NCBI GenBank assembly: GCA_943736015.1
Contig: OX031063.1
Span: forward strand, 46,020,672-46,084,671
Source of the DNA: Tridacna crocea
Lineage: Eukaryota; Mollusca; Bivalvia; Cardiida; Cardiidae
Direction of reading: 5' to 3'
DNA length: 64,000 bases
Part shown: positions 24,801 through 30,659 of the stretch, piece by piece
Layout of the letters: every line of letters begins with the position of its first letter
Numbering within the stretch: position 1 is the stretch's first letter
The notes under the pieces: model-generated
Database searches by the model: none
The model's input: the letters and a program-made list of their open reading frames with translations, nothing else
Told to the model about the DNA's origin: nothing
Program-made: the position numbers and the translations under genes

Positions 24801-27562
24801 TTACAAGCTTTTCCCACAATGTTATCAAAGATATAATATTTCAGGGTCTTAAAAACAAGTTATTGCTTGTGATAGGGTTAAAACATTGTAGGAATACAAT
24901 AGAATGCAAGACAACGTGTTAAGCTAAGAATTACTTGTGACATGCAATAACTCATTTATTAACCTTGATTTTTACCATATCACATGCCTCGTTGTCAATG
25001 TACAGCCACTCTGAATTGTCGTCTACAACCAATTTCGTATTTAGCTAGTCTTTATTTCAGAAGCAAAAAAAGTAAGTACAATTCACAAAACTGGAAATGC
25101 ATGATTTGAAAACCATCAAAAACCACCTTGAGGATGCAAAAAGTACCTGGTCTGATTGTGTAGACTGGGCAGGCTGACCAGGGCCAACACTTCCCTTTTT
25201 AAAGATGCTTTTAACTATATCTGGTATCATGATCAAAAATTTGTTTTATGGCGTTCCCAGGTGGTCCTTTTTGCATTACTAGGCATAAATACATAAAGAG
25301 GAATAAATGAAAAAAAAAAAAACGTAAAAAAAAAATTAATTAGTATTAATAAATATTTGAAATATGAATAGATAAGTAAAAAAATGAAATAGATAAAAAA
25401 AATACAGTTCACAGTGGAAATCTGAAAATTTCAGACAGATTTTTTTGTAACTATAAGTATTTGTAATTGATTTGAAGGTAAATAGGATAATAAGACTAGG
25501 TGTTAATGGCCAGGTATATATTGTCTGTTTTTAAGTGTTAAAAGGGTGTCATGTACAGTGTGTGGTTACAGTAAACCAATTAACCCTTAAGCCAAATTAA
25601 TTTAAGTGTTGAAGGATGTTAAGCCCCAACTAGTCAATCTTGTGCAATCTTCTGGAAAAAATAAAGATTTTACCTGCATCTTTTCGAACGGCTCTATGCG
25701 ACAGAATTTCCAATGACAACTAATAAAATGGGCATGGATCGTTAGATAAATGATTAATCTTTACAAAAAAACTGGTGTTAGTTAATATCTACCTTCAGTC
25801 TGAAGGTGTCTGCTCCGATGCTATTTTTGTGACTGGTCTTCGCATACACCTTCATATCAGCCATTCATTAAACGCTTATGGAAAAAATACGATTTTACCC
25901 GCATCTTTTCGAACGGCTCTATGCGACAGAATTTCCAATGACAGCTAATAAAATGGGCATGGATCGTTAGATAAATGATTAACCTTTACAAAAAAACTGG
26001 TGTTAGTTAATATCCAACTCTTACCTTTGTGCAAATCTGTACTTTTCAATGTAAATAACCGTTGACCTACTTCACCAGAAATCAAAACATGGTGACCTTT
26101 TCAATGCCCATGTCTCGGCAGAAATCGCAGTATCTCTGACACGCTACAGGATGGTTTAGTTGCGAATTTTGCTTTAAACAAACGCACCTTGATCGAACTT
26201 GACTGTATGGGGTTAGGGAACCAGACTGTACAAAATTCAAATTCCGTTGAGTGCGCATGCCTGACTAACGGAAGTTGCCGTGTTAGTTGTTTACAAAGTA
26301 CGCTGGATTTAATTACGTTGAGAAAAAGGTAAATTCCCATTAATTTAATTGGTATTTTGCAGCATATTTTTAGTGCTCTTAAAGATTAATCATTTATCTA
26401 ACGATCCATGCCCATTTCATTAGCTGTCATTGGAAATTTTGTCGCATTGAGCCGTTTCGAAAAGATGCAGGTAAAATCGTATTTTTTCCAGAAGGGTTTA
26501 ATGAATGGCTGATATGAAGGTGTTAGCGTAGACCAGTCACAAAAATAGCATCGGAGCAGACATCTTCAGACTGAAGGTAGTTAATATCCAGCTCTTACCT
26601 TTGTGCAAATCTGTACTTTTCAACGTAAATAACCGTTGACCTACTTCACCAGAAGTCAAAACATGGTGATCTTTTCAATGTGCATGTCTCGGCAGAAATC
26701 GCAGTATCTCTGACACGTTTCAGGACGGTTTAGTTGCGAATTTTGCTGTAAACAAACGCACCTTGATCGAACTTGGCTGTATAGGGTTAGGGAACCAGAC
26801 TGTACAAAATTCAAATTCCGTTGAGTGCGCATGCCTGACTAACAGAAGTCACTGTGTTTGTTGTTTACAAATTACGATGGATTTATTTACGTTGGGAAAA
26901 AAGGTAAATTCCCATTGATTTAATTGGTATTCTGCAGCATATTTTGTGTGCTCTTAAAGATTAATCATTTATCTAACGATCCATCGCCATTTTATTAGCT
27001 GTCATTGGAAATTTTGTCGCATTGAGCCATTCGAAAAGATGCGGGTAAAATCGTATTTTTTCCAGAAGGGTTTAATGAATGGCTGATATGAAAGTGTATG
27101 CGAAGAACAGTAACAAAAACAGCATCGGAGCAGACACCTTCAGACTGAAGGTAGGTAGGAAACGTCTAAATAGTGAAATGTTTCACTACCAAGACTTGGA
27201 AGTGAAACGTCTGACATTCTTTAATCGGCAAAACTTTTTGTAAGCATTAAGATACGGTTTCCTAAAAAGATATAATTCTTTTTGTACCATAAAGTCTAAG
27301 AAAACCAGGTTGTCAATGCGGGCTCGAAAACAGAAACCGCTAGAACATAAGTAAGTCGACCAAAAACGAACGCGTTTCGTTGGCAGACAACATCTGTTTC
27401 TGCAGTTATTTGTACATTTATCGCAAAATAAAACAACAACACTTAAAAGACGAGATTTAATGTTATCTAAATTACCTCTTTCTTCTTTTGTGCATCAGTC
27501 TGAATACAACAAATTGCAAAAATAAACAGCAGAATAACAGTTATACATTTTGCAGCCTCCAT
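6834..27562 (-). CDS. MAGT1: Oligosaccharyltransferase OST3/OST6-family subunit (MAGT1/TUSC3 homologue), 11 coding exons
   Basis: Coding exons run 27562-27476, 22837-22665, 21542-21425, 19700-19618, 17667-17610, 16542-16402, 15289-15200, 12543-12480, 10828-10760, 8746-8656 and 6849-6834. All introns are GT-AG, all phases agree, and the sum is 990 nt (329 aa plus stop), close to about 335 aa in vertebrates. Order: signal peptide, lumenal thioredoxin-like domain with redox motif CSVC after LTALQPQRQ, then four membrane segments ([18 protein letters not shown]; the exon 6/7 junction; the exon 8/9 junction; exon 10) and a GYPY tail ending SFLFK. In the family, this ER membrane subunit forms transient mixed disulfides with substrates so that STT3B can N-glycosylate sites near cysteines; Mg2+ transport has also been proposed. 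Vertebrates have two paralogues and the sequence does not say which is closer. The gene looks intact although its introns are full of transposons. Confidence 0.95.
6873..7101 (+). mobile_element. TTAA hairpin MITE, full length, beside exon 11
   Basis: TTAACCTTTTAACAAACAAT and TTTGGGAAAGGGTTAA are the ends, with the full hairpin centred near 6961. Its left TTAA is 23 bp upstream of the exon 11 acceptor junction. Confidence 0.88.
7192..7414 (-). mobile_element. TTAA hairpin MITE, full length, changed loop
   Basis: TTAACACTTTCCCAAACGAC begins it and GGGAAAAGGTTAA ends it. The centre reads GAAATTGCTCGTTACGAGC and complement: both arms differ from the usual GAAAATGCTGGT at the same paired positions. 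Confidence 0.85.
7435..7665 (+). mobile_element. TTAA hairpin MITE, right end decayed
   Basis: It starts TTAACCTTTACTAAACAATC and ends GTCATTTGGTAGAGATAAG. The hairpin centre has AATGCTAACAACCAGCATT, with unpaired changes. Confidence 0.8.
7756..7984 (+). mobile_element. TTAA hairpin MITE, full length
   Basis: TTAACCCTTCATCATACAAT to GTTTGGTAAATAGTTAA. The perfect hairpin centre is near 7844. A SINE is inserted 8 bp past its end. Confidence 0.85.
8004..8218 (+). mobile_element. tRNA-derived SINE with 12 bp target duplication
   Basis: CTAATATGGCAC at 7992-8003 and 8219-8230 flanks the element. The head has a box-A-like GGTCGTGAGGTAGAGTG and a box-B-like GAGTTCGATACCC at tRNA spacing. The tail ends AAAATAAATATG. 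It lies in intron 10, next to a TTAA MITE. Confidence 0.88.
8332..8560 (-). mobile_element. TTAA hairpin MITE, full length, downstream of exon 10
   Basis: TTAACTCATAACCAAACGAC to TTGTGTGGTAATGGGTTAA. It lies 96 bp past the exon 10 donor in the direction of transcription. Confidence 0.88.
8656..8746 (-). CDS. MAGT1: MAGT1-like coding exon 10 (last membrane segment)
   Basis: The acceptor is TACTTTCAG|TGTTCG and the donor CATACAG|GTAAGG, 91 nt. It encodes [20 protein letters not shown] then RSKYSGYPY, matching the family's [19 protein letters not shown]. Oppositely oriented MITEs lie 96 bp beyond its donor and about 105 bp before its acceptor. Confidence 0.93.
8852..9072 (+). mobile_element. 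TTAA hairpin MITE, full length, upstream of exon 10
   Basis: TTAACTCTTTACCACACAAT to ATATTGTAATGAGTTAA. It is inverted relative to the copy at 8332 and about 105 bp before the exon 10 acceptor. Confidence 0.88.
9503..9731 (+). mobile_element. TTAA hairpin MITE, full length
   Basis: TTAACTCTTTACCACACAAT to GTCGTTTGGTAATGAGTTAA, with hairpin centre ATGCTGATAACCAGCAT. A deleted mariner lies 71 bp further on. Confidence 0.88.
9802..10405 (-). mobile_element. Internally deleted mariner element
   Basis: TA flanks (9802-9803 and 10404-10405) bound a 600 bp element with termini CGAGGTGTGATCAAAAAGTT and TGAGGTGTGATCAGAATGTT (complement of the right end). On the minus strand it encodes the mariner transposase C-terminus: [16 protein letters not shown], then [18 protein letters not shown] and ALKGDYIEK. 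The spacing between the two Asp fits DD34D once a frameshift and a 45 bp duplication are considered. The N-terminal part is missing. Confidence 0.88.
9870..10076 (-). pseudogene. Mariner transposase C-terminal fragment
   Basis: This open frame holds [20 protein letters not shown], then [20 protein letters not shown] and [20 protein letters not shown], matching the end of mariner transposases. The Asp of SDF is the third catalytic residue. It is a fragment and cannot be functional alone. Confidence 0.88.
10508..10650. mobile_element. TTAA hairpin MITE, deleted hybrid
   Basis: CCTATTACCACACAATCCCT at the left and TTGTTTAGTAAAGGGG at the right, with only one arm of the hairpin (TTACCAGCATTTTCTCC). 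It is 110 bp from exon 9. Confidence 0.65.
10760..10828 (-). CDS. MAGT1: MAGT1-like coding exon 9
   Basis: The acceptor is AGATACAG|CTATTG, with a poor pyrimidine tract, and the donor CGAG|GTAAGT, 69 nt. It encodes [20 protein letters not shown] and KR, matching the family's membrane segment and its NEAATSKGDVGKRR loop. Phase in and out fit exons 8 and 10. Confidence 0.87.
10918..11100 (-). mobile_element. TTAA hairpin MITE, degenerate
   Basis: ATGACAAATTTCAGACTCTT, GAAGAAAATGCTGGTTACCA and a decayed end near TTTCCCAAGATTAAAC. It lies between exon 9 and the Harbinger insertion. Confidence 0.55.
11100..11134 (+). mobile_element. TTAA hairpin MITE, left end cut off by the Harbinger insertion
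   Basis: TTTAACAAACAATCCTTGGC is the left terminus; the continuation GAAGGCTTTTCAAAACATTG is at 12310-12415 beyond the Harbinger-like element. Confidence 0.75.
11135..12309 (+). mobile_element. PIF/Harbinger-like non-autonomous element
   Basis: The ends are AGGCCCGGTCACACTGCCCG and its complement at 12290-12309, with matching CGAACTTTGCTG inside. The interior is rich in GCCGCT, ACCGCT and CCAACGC phrases in both orientations. It encodes only a transposase N-terminus and is inserted in a TTAA MITE whose halves lie at about 11098-11134 and 12310-12415. TAA precedes the left end, as PIF/Harbinger prefers, but the right copy is not clean. Confidence 0.7.
11787..12230 (+). pseudogene. Harbinger-like transposase N-terminal fragment
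   Basis: Residues 1-75 read [20 protein letters not shown], then [20 protein letters not shown] and [12 protein letters not shown], resembling the start of HARBI1-type nucleases (basic run, W-V-R-x-W, G-x-Y/Y-E). After about residue 85 the frame runs into GCC-rich subterminal repeats, so the nuclease domain is absent. Confidence 0.55.
12310..12415 (+). mobile_element. TTAA hairpin MITE, remainder after the Harbinger insertion
   Basis: GGAAGAAGGCTTTTCAAAAC begins the internal half. The hairpin is degraded (AAATGCTGCTTTGAAGTATT) and the right end decayed. Confidence 0.65.
12480..12543 (-). CDS. MAGT1: MAGT1-like coding exon 8
   Basis: The acceptor is AATTACAG|CATTAT and the donor is placed at CTAA|GTATCC, 64 nt. 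It encodes [20 protein letters not shown], a strong match to the family's SYIHGSSQAQFVAE segment. The donor is weak; it was chosen because it leaves one base (phase 1), which exon 9 requires. Confidence 0.85.
12600..12925 (-). mobile_element. tRNA-derived SINE, minus strand
   Basis: On the minus strand the head reads GGTAGCTCAGTTTGTAG and GGGTTCGATTCCTGGC, box A and box B of a tRNA-like promoter. The body matches the copy at 62112-62422, including TTCAACATTNNTTCAGTTAT, and the tail is (CAAT)n. A possible ATTAA duplication flanks it. Confidence 0.82.
13562..13789 (+). mobile_element. TTAA hairpin MITE, full length
   Basis: TTAAGGCTTCACCAAACAAT to GAGGTTTGGTAAAGAGTTAA with a well-paired centre near 13650. 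Confidence 0.85.
13832..13945 (+). mobile_element. TTAA hairpin MITE, left half, decayed
   Basis: CCTTTATTAACCAATCCAGG and GAGCTTTTGAAAACACAG remain; the hairpin is lost. Confidence 0.5.
14454..14682 (-). mobile_element. TTAA hairpin MITE, full length
   Basis: TTAACTCATTACCAAACAAC to TTGTGTGGTAATGGGTTAA. The hairpin of over 60 bp is perfect or nearly so. Confidence 0.88.
14716..14914 (+). mobile_element. TTAA hairpin MITE, shares its end with the next copy
   Basis: TGAACTCTTTACCACACAAT to AACATTTTATTAA. A short deletion removes the left internal segment. The TTAA at 14911-14914 also starts the next copy. Confidence 0.82.
14911..15139 (-). mobile_element. TTAA hairpin MITE, full length, downstream of exon 7
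   Basis: TTAACTCTTTACCACACGAG to TTGTGTGGTGATGGGTTAA. It begins 61 bp past the exon 7 donor in the direction of transcription. Confidence 0.88.
15200..15289 (-). CDS. MAGT1: MAGT1-like coding exon 7
   Basis: The acceptor is AATTTCAG|GCAATA and the donor GCAATT|GTAAGT, 90 nt in phase 0. It encodes [19 protein letters not shown] then [11 protein letters not shown]. Skipping it would keep frame but remove most of the second membrane segment. Oppositely oriented MITE copies lie on both sides. Confidence 0.95.
15484..15699 (+). mobile_element. TTAA hairpin MITE, upstream of exon 7
   Basis: TTAACCCATTACCACACAAT to AAAAGTTTTGTTGTTAA. It is inverted relative to the copy at 14911 and shares its right TTAA with the next copy. 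Confidence 0.85.
15696..15881 (-). mobile_element. TTAA hairpin MITE, 5'-deleted
   Basis: GGGCATTTACAGAAGACAAG to TTGTGTGGTAAAGGGTTAA. The hairpin is partly degraded. Confidence 0.7.
15917..16137 (-). mobile_element. TTAA hairpin MITE, degenerate
   Basis: CTTAATTTTTTACCATGAAA to TGCTGGGTAAAGAGTT. The centre AAAATGCCAATTACTAGCAC has diverged arms, so this is an old copy. Confidence 0.6.
16263..16331. repeat. Short palindromic repeat, same 65 bp family
   Basis: GTACATCCAAGATCAGACTT and GTGCAGTCTGATCTTGATCT pair. It lies in intron 6, 70 bp below exon 6. Confidence 0.7.
16402..16542 (-). CDS. MAGT1: MAGT1-like coding exon 6 (first membrane segment)
   Basis: The acceptor is CATATAG|ATAAGG and the donor GCCTTG|GTAAGA, 141 nt, phase 0 to phase 0. 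It encodes [11 protein letters not shown], the membrane segment [17 protein letters not shown], the loop [12 protein letters not shown] and the start of the second membrane segment. Confidence 0.95.
16608..16836 (-). mobile_element. TTAA hairpin MITE, full length
   Basis: TTAACTCATTACCAAACGAC to TTGTGTGGTAATGGGTTAA, 66 bp upstream of the exon 6 acceptor. Confidence 0.88.
17024..17250 (-). mobile_element. TTAA hairpin MITE, degenerate
   Basis: AACCTTTACCAAACCTTATG to TGGAATGTGTGCACAC, with a shortened hairpin GGAGATGCTAGTTACTTGCA. Confidence 0.6.
17610..17667 (-). CDS. MAGT1: MAGT1-like coding exon 5
   Basis: The acceptor is AATTACAG|AGTTGG and the donor ATTCAG|GTTGTC, 58 nt. It completes an arginine codon and encodes [19 protein letters not shown], the last helix of the lumenal domain. 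It matches the family in length and phase. Confidence 0.93.
17987..19141 (+). mobile_element. Tandem-repeat element with 3' hairpin (pearl/Helitron-like)
   Basis: It starts TCAACAAGAGGGCCATGATG (palindrome GGGCCATGATGGCCC) with CGCTCACCTGAG, and ends with GACGGACAACGGAC, the hairpin GAGCACTTCATGCTC and AAGCTAA. The core is seven copies of a 145 bp monomer (GACCTAGTTTTT near 18065, 18209, 18355, 18500, 18645, 18790 and 18941). TC start, CTAA end and a 3' hairpin recall Helitron-type ends. It lies in intron 4. Confidence 0.75.
19160..19570. repeat. Minisatellite of about 24 bp (ATAACATCAGCTGTGATCCAGAC)
   Basis: Roughly 17 imperfect copies of ACATAACATCAGCTGTGATC follow the tandem-repeat element directly. 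CAGCTG at the centre is palindromic. The array ends about 48 bp from the exon 4 donor of the MAGT1-like gene. Confidence 0.85.
19618..19700 (-). CDS. MAGT1: MAGT1-like coding exon 4 (cis-Pro loop region)
   Basis: The acceptor is TTTTTGCAG|ATGAAG and the donor CACAG|GTCGGA, 83 nt. It encodes [20 protein letters not shown] followed by ADTMDIH. TAPVF holds the cis-proline expected opposite the CxxC of a thioredoxin fold. The donor is less ideal than its neighbours, and a minisatellite starts just downstream in the intron. Confidence 0.93.
20300..20491 (-). mobile_element. TTAA hairpin MITE, partial
   Basis: CCCTAAAATGTTCACTCTTT at the left and GATTTTGTCGTAAAGAGTTAA at the right (last four are TTAA). 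One hairpin arm is missing. Confidence 0.7.
20623..20850 (+). mobile_element. TTAA hairpin MITE, nearly full length
   Basis: CTAACCCTTTACCACACAAT to GTCATTTGGTAAAGAGTTAG. Both TTAA copies have a point change, but the hairpin is intact. Confidence 0.82.
21425..21542 (-). CDS. MAGT1: MAGT1-like coding exon 3
   Basis: The acceptor is TTTTCTAG|ACAAGC and the donor CACAG|GTAAGA, 118 nt. It completes a lysine codon from exon 2 and encodes [17 protein letters not shown], then [19 protein letters not shown], ending in phase 0. It is the central part of the thioredoxin fold. Confidence 0.95.
21666..22340 (+). mobile_element. TTAA hairpin MITE interrupted by the 441 bp palindrome
   Basis: TTAACTCTTTACCACAAAAT to GTCGTTTGGTAATGAGTTAA, with the fold-back element 21830-22270 inside. 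Another left-end fragment precedes it at about 21615-21665. Confidence 0.85.
21823..22277. mobile_element. 441 bp near-perfect palindrome (fold-back element) inside a MITE
   Basis: The element spans 21830-22270, flanked by TTTATTT on both sides (21823-21829, 22271-22277). Arms of about 215 bp start CACGGCGGGGAATCAC and surround a loop of about 16 nt near 22055. It interrupts a TTAA MITE at CACTTTTATTT/TTTATTTTGTCG, which dates it after that MITE. It lies in intron 2 of the MAGT1-like gene. Confidence 0.85.
22383..22600 (+). mobile_element. TTAA hairpin MITE, degenerate
   Basis: TTATGACACAATCCCAAGTT to CCACATCTGTCATTTTG, with hairpin GAAAATGCTGGTAACCAGCA. It is 65 bp below exon 2. Confidence 0.65.
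22665..22837 (-). CDS. MAGT1: MAGT1-like coding exon 2 (thioredoxin-fold start, CxxC)
   Basis: The acceptor is TTGCCCAG|GTGGAAGG and the donor TGCAA|GTAAGT, 173 nt, entering in phase 0. It encodes [14 protein letters not shown], then [32 protein letters not shown] and the redox pair CSVC. These strings are hallmarks of the OST3/OST6 family, and the CxxC is intact. Confidence 0.95.
22880..23107 (+). mobile_element. TTAA hairpin MITE, degenerate
   Basis: TCTTTTACCAGACAGGCCTG to TTGGATAAATAGTTAA, with hairpin GGAGAAAATCCTGGTAACCT. It is 43 bp above exon 2. Confidence 0.7.
23349..23821. mobile_element. 473 bp element with GTTTCGGTAAC-iterated inverted termini
   Basis: The left arm (23349-23418) and right arm (23751-23821) are inverted copies of about 70 bp, each with three spaced TTCGGTAAC motifs. 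The interior holds GATAGATA and T-rich stretches. Target duplication is not clear. It lies in intron 1. Confidence 0.7.
24677..24881 (-). mobile_element. TTAA hairpin MITE, degenerate
   Basis: TTAACCCATTACCAGACAAC to TTGCTTGTGATAGGGTTAA. The hairpin is lost. It lies inside the 24.07-27.2 kb composite element. A further fragment is at about 24540-24620. Confidence 0.65.
25640..27153. repeat. Nested inverted and direct repeats within the composite element
   Basis: A segment starting CTACCTTCAGTCTGAAGG appears at 25789-25985, with a partial copy at 25640-25788, and inverted at 26380-26581 and 26957-27153. Between them two direct copies of a 370 bp core (26010-26370 and 26583-26950) share CTCTTACCTTTGTGCAAATC. 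This looks like one inverted-repeat element partly duplicated in tandem. Confidence 0.75.
27476..27562 (-). CDS. MAGT1: MAGT1-like coding exon 1 (start codon, signal peptide)
   Basis: This exon encodes 29 residues: MEAAK, a hydrophobic core ([14 protein letters not shown]) and then QTDAQKKKE, where the charged QKKKE matches the start of the mature family protein. The ATG has A at -3 and G at +4. The donor is GAG|GTAATT in phase 0. A signal peptide is the expected role because the thioredoxin domain lies in the ER lumen. Confidence 0.9.
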
Positions 27563-27640
27563 GTTTATTTCCCTACTTCCGTCTACGTGCTGTTCTAGTT
27601 TGATTGGTTCATTGCTCAATGAAATAGCCAATGAAAAAAT
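27563..27640 (-). promoter_or_regulatory. Putative TATA-less promoter of the MAGT1-like gene
   Basis: Upstream of the ATG on the minus strand lie an ETS-type CGGAAGT (27581-27575) and a CCAAT box (27607-27603), with a further CCAAT-like pair near 27630. No TATA box is visible. Such an arrangement is common for housekeeping genes; function is inferred. Confidence 0.4.
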
Positions 27641-27940
27641 TAACATATCGAACTCGCTTTCACAATCGACTTCAACTAATACTCTAGACGTGACTGGACA
27701 TTTCGGCCCACAACAATTTCGGACTCCCGGAATTAATGATATCTTTTGGGAGCCATTCGTACAAGACCCGCATAATAATTCAATTGATATATGTTTTCAT
27801 TCTAATATTAATTATTGTGTGACATCTTTCATGACAGTGCAAGTTACACGGCGCACTCAAGGTAAGACCTGTTTTTCTCTTTCTGAAGAGCATTCCACCA
27901 TTGCAGCCACGTGGCGTCGAGCCAGGCTGTTGTATGCATA

Positions 27941-28486
27941 ATGGTGGTGCTTAATTTATACAGCTAGATGTACTTTGCTTTACTGGCGCTGCAAGCAAAA
28001 AGAAACCAGCTGTAATTCAGTTGTTTTCATTTGCAATGCCATATTGGAAAAGTGTCTGCCGACATGTTTGTCATTGTCTACATGACGAACATTTTTTATT
28101 TTTTGTTTGACATTGATCAATGGTCAAATGTTATTTTTATTAAATAATATTTGCTATTTAATTTATATTGCAAACTATTTTTTGCAATATCTTTGCGTTT
28201 TTCCCCAATATTTCTTGAAATTGAAATTTGCAGTTCAAAATGCCCGCCATATGTCACGTGTTTGTCTCGAGGACTTACCCTTGATATCTAACTGTTTTTT
28301 GTCACTGCAAATTATTCAGTTGGGTTTATTTGAAAGAATTGCCATTTTTCACATGTCTGTAAGGTTGAGTTGAATTTGACAACTAATATTCTTTCAAGTT
28401 ATAAATTTTAAAAATTACCATGTGTCAGGGAACTAGAATTTCATATTTTTTTTTAATTTAAGTTTGGCAAACTTTGTTTAACAGAC
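27941..28486. other. Intergenic A/T-rich stretch
   Basis: No gene or repeat is recognised between the MAGT1-like promoter and the hairpin repeats before gag. Confidence 0.5.
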
Positions 28487-28785
28487 AAGTGTATGTGTTG
28501 GTCGAGATGACCTTCACCTACAACTAATTATACTTTGTTTCTATATTTGAATTTTAAGACTGCAATGTGTGACGGGCTGGTCTGAATGACCTTCACTTCA
28601 CATCTAATGTCTTTTTATCTTGCAAACTTTATGGACATGTGTACGAGCTGATCTGGAAGATCTTCACTTACAACTAAAAAATTATTTTATAATGTTTGCA
28701 AGTTAGCTTTTGGGGTAGAATGTAATTGATTTCAATTAAAAAAGTAGCCATGTGTACGAGCTGGTCCGGTGGACCTTCACTTAAA
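28487..28785 (+). repeat. Four-copy hairpin repeat upstream of the Gypsy-like gag
   Basis: Four related segments start near 28489, 28565, 28635 and 28749, each with the phrase GTGTACGAGCTGGTC, a 3 nt loop, a complementary arm and CTTCACTTACAACTAA. The five-base stems differ between copies (GATCT/AGATC in copy 3, GGTCC/GGACC in copy 4) but still pair. They lie 430-730 bp before the gag ATG and may belong to the element's leader or LTR. Confidence 0.6.
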
Positions 28786-29216
28786 AAAAACCTTTTTGAA
28801 TTAACAAATTAATTGTTATTCTACAAATTTTCGTTACTAGACACGTTTTCGAAGTTCTACTAGACAGTTCTACGTAGTTACCAATTTGGACTTTGTAACA
28901 AATTCCTGTTCAGGTTGTATCCTTATACAAGACGTTTTGCTGTTGACACCAGGATAATCCAGTGTGTACCTACTACCTAGGTCTACAATTCCAAGTTAAC
29001 AGCTCTTTAACACAATTTAACAGTACCAATAGTGTGAGTAGAACAGTTTTTTTGTTTTGAGATTTTTTTAACAGAAAATTCACATTGCTGTTCCAACTAG
29101 CTTAATTGCTAAATTTGGATAGCATTTATAAAACAATATATAATTTATATAGTTCTGTTCAAAATTGTTTGTATAGAACATTTCTCTGTATTAAATTATT
29201 TCTGCCACTTTACAAA

Positions 29217-29744
29217 ATGAGTTATACACCCCCACCCAAAATTGATCTTGATACTGCTTCATTTGAAGAACTGCAACAATTACAAGGCATAGGTCCCGAA
29301 TCTGTTGAACAACTAATTTTTACCAGAGAGTATCAAACTCGTTTGACCCGCTCTCCGGAAGAATCTGTGCCATCAATAAGGGTACACCCTGACTTTTGGG
29401 ATAGGGTGACACTTAGTAAAAGTGATTTACGAATTAATATTGGTTTTGGTGCTCCTAGTTTTGTTGAACAAGAGGAGGTTATAGTAAACAGTAATCAGCA
29501 AGGTACACATGAAGTGGACACATATACCGATGAGTATGAAATTCCGGATGCTGATATTAAGGTAGAAGGAGGGAAAATGGAAGCTCCTATTGCCATGCAG
29601 GGAGAAGGAGTAGGTGATGTAGAGTTTGCAAATAAGGTGATAGATAAAATAATGGAAGTAATAGATAATGCTGCCTTGAGTGGCCCGCCGTCTGCTGGTG
29701 TCAAGCAGACGGCTGAAGGTAAAAGGGCTCACACTGATGGTTAA
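29217..29744 (+). CDS. Gag N-terminal ORF with ComEA-like helix-hairpin-helix
   Basis: From the ATG at 29217 the ORF is 175 codons. Residues about 9-37 read DLDTASFEELQQLQGIGPES and then VEQLIFTRE, a close match to the helix-hairpin-helix of ComEA-type DNA-binding proteins (N-x-A-s-x-e-E-L-x-x-l-x-G-I-G-P). The rest is acidic and low in recognisable motifs. In this position it should be the N-terminal part of gag. Whether the HhH binds nucleic acid here is inference from the family. Confidence 0.65.
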   Translation: MSYTPPPKIDLDTASFEELQQLQGIGPESVEQLIFTREYQTRLTRSPEESVPSIRVHPDFWDRVTLSKSDLRINIGFGAPSFVEQEEVIVNSNQQGTHEVDTYTDEYEIPDADIKVEGGKMEAPIAMQGEGVGDVEFANKVIDKIMEVIDNAALSGPPSAGVKQTAEGKRAHTDG

Positions 29745-29882
29745 GCAATGAAAGCCAGATATAATCCCCATTGGAAAGGTAAGTTGAATTCTTTGAATTC
29801 CACCATAAAATAACCAGATAGGCCAAACAAAGGTTTTGCTACCCGAGAGCCAGTAGAGTCGACTAGGCCGAAAGAACACTCC

Positions 29883-30608
29883 GTGTTTTATAAAAGGCAG
29901 GGGATATCTCAATCATTTAAATCCAGTCATGGTTCGGAGTCTGGTTTAGGGAACCTAATTAATACTTCGCCTTTAAATGCTCCACAGTTCCCTGCCCAAC
30001 CTCAAAAAATGCCATATCAGCAAAGGCAGCATCAACTAATGCCCATGCCAAACTTACAGATGCAGGATTCATGCCGAACAACATGAGTGCGCAGGTGCAG
30101 CAACTATTGCAAGCGCCACCTGCAGGAGCCCCACGAGCTTATGCACATGGGGGGTTTCAAGATGAACCCGGTCAAGCCTATCAGGTAAATAATAATCTTC
30201 CAAACCGACATAGGGTAAGAGGGCCAGTGCCGGCAGAAAATCGTCAATCTATGTTGATGCAGCTTCCTAAAACGCTGACTTATGACGGTAAGCGTAATTG
30301 GCTTTCAATTTTAATCGGTATGCCACAGTGAATCAATGGACTGTGGAAGAAAGCAGAGATTATCTTTGACTGATAAGGCTAGTGAATTCTTTGCCCTAAT
30401 AGACAATCAAGCTGATTTAACATATTTTGACATGGTGGAAATATTGGAGAGGCGTTTTGGTTATGAAGAACTCCCAGAGACTGAAATGATCAGCTTCAAT
30501 GACGCTTATCAACGTAAGGACGAATCTATAGATGATTGGGCAGACAGAGTTCTCACACTAGGGATCAAAGCCTTAGGAGAATTGCCAGATGAGTACATGA
30601 CTCAATAG
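29883..30608 (+). pseudogene. Gag middle region, frameshifted
   Basis: Three overlapping frames (29883-30086, 30071-30331, 30336-30608) together encode a Gln/Pro-rich linker, then LPKTLTYDGKRNW and a capsid-like alpha-helical region ending ALGELPDEYMTQ. TYDGKxNW is typical of Gypsy capsid-region domains. At least two frameshifts break the frame. Confidence 0.7.
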
Positions 30609-30659
30609 GTAATCCTTCGTTTTTGCCTTGGATCTAAAGATAAGGAGGCTGGGGAGAAT

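Larger units (their letters stand above)
24057..27228. mobile_element. 3.1 kb composite element with GACGTTTC-rich ends
   Basis: TTCTTTAATCGG occurs at 24057-24068 and 27217-27228, directly outside inverted termini carrying iterated GACGTTTC and the shared segment ATTTAGACGTTTCCTACC. Inside, at 25640-27153, are several copies of a 200 bp segment in opposite orientations around two 370 bp cores. No transposase is visible. It lies in intron 1. Confidence 0.6.

Noticed and set aside
27561..27941. 126-codon plus-strand ORF overlapping the MAGT1-like start
   Set aside because: It runs antisense through the promoter and first codon of a well-supported gene and has no recognisable domain.
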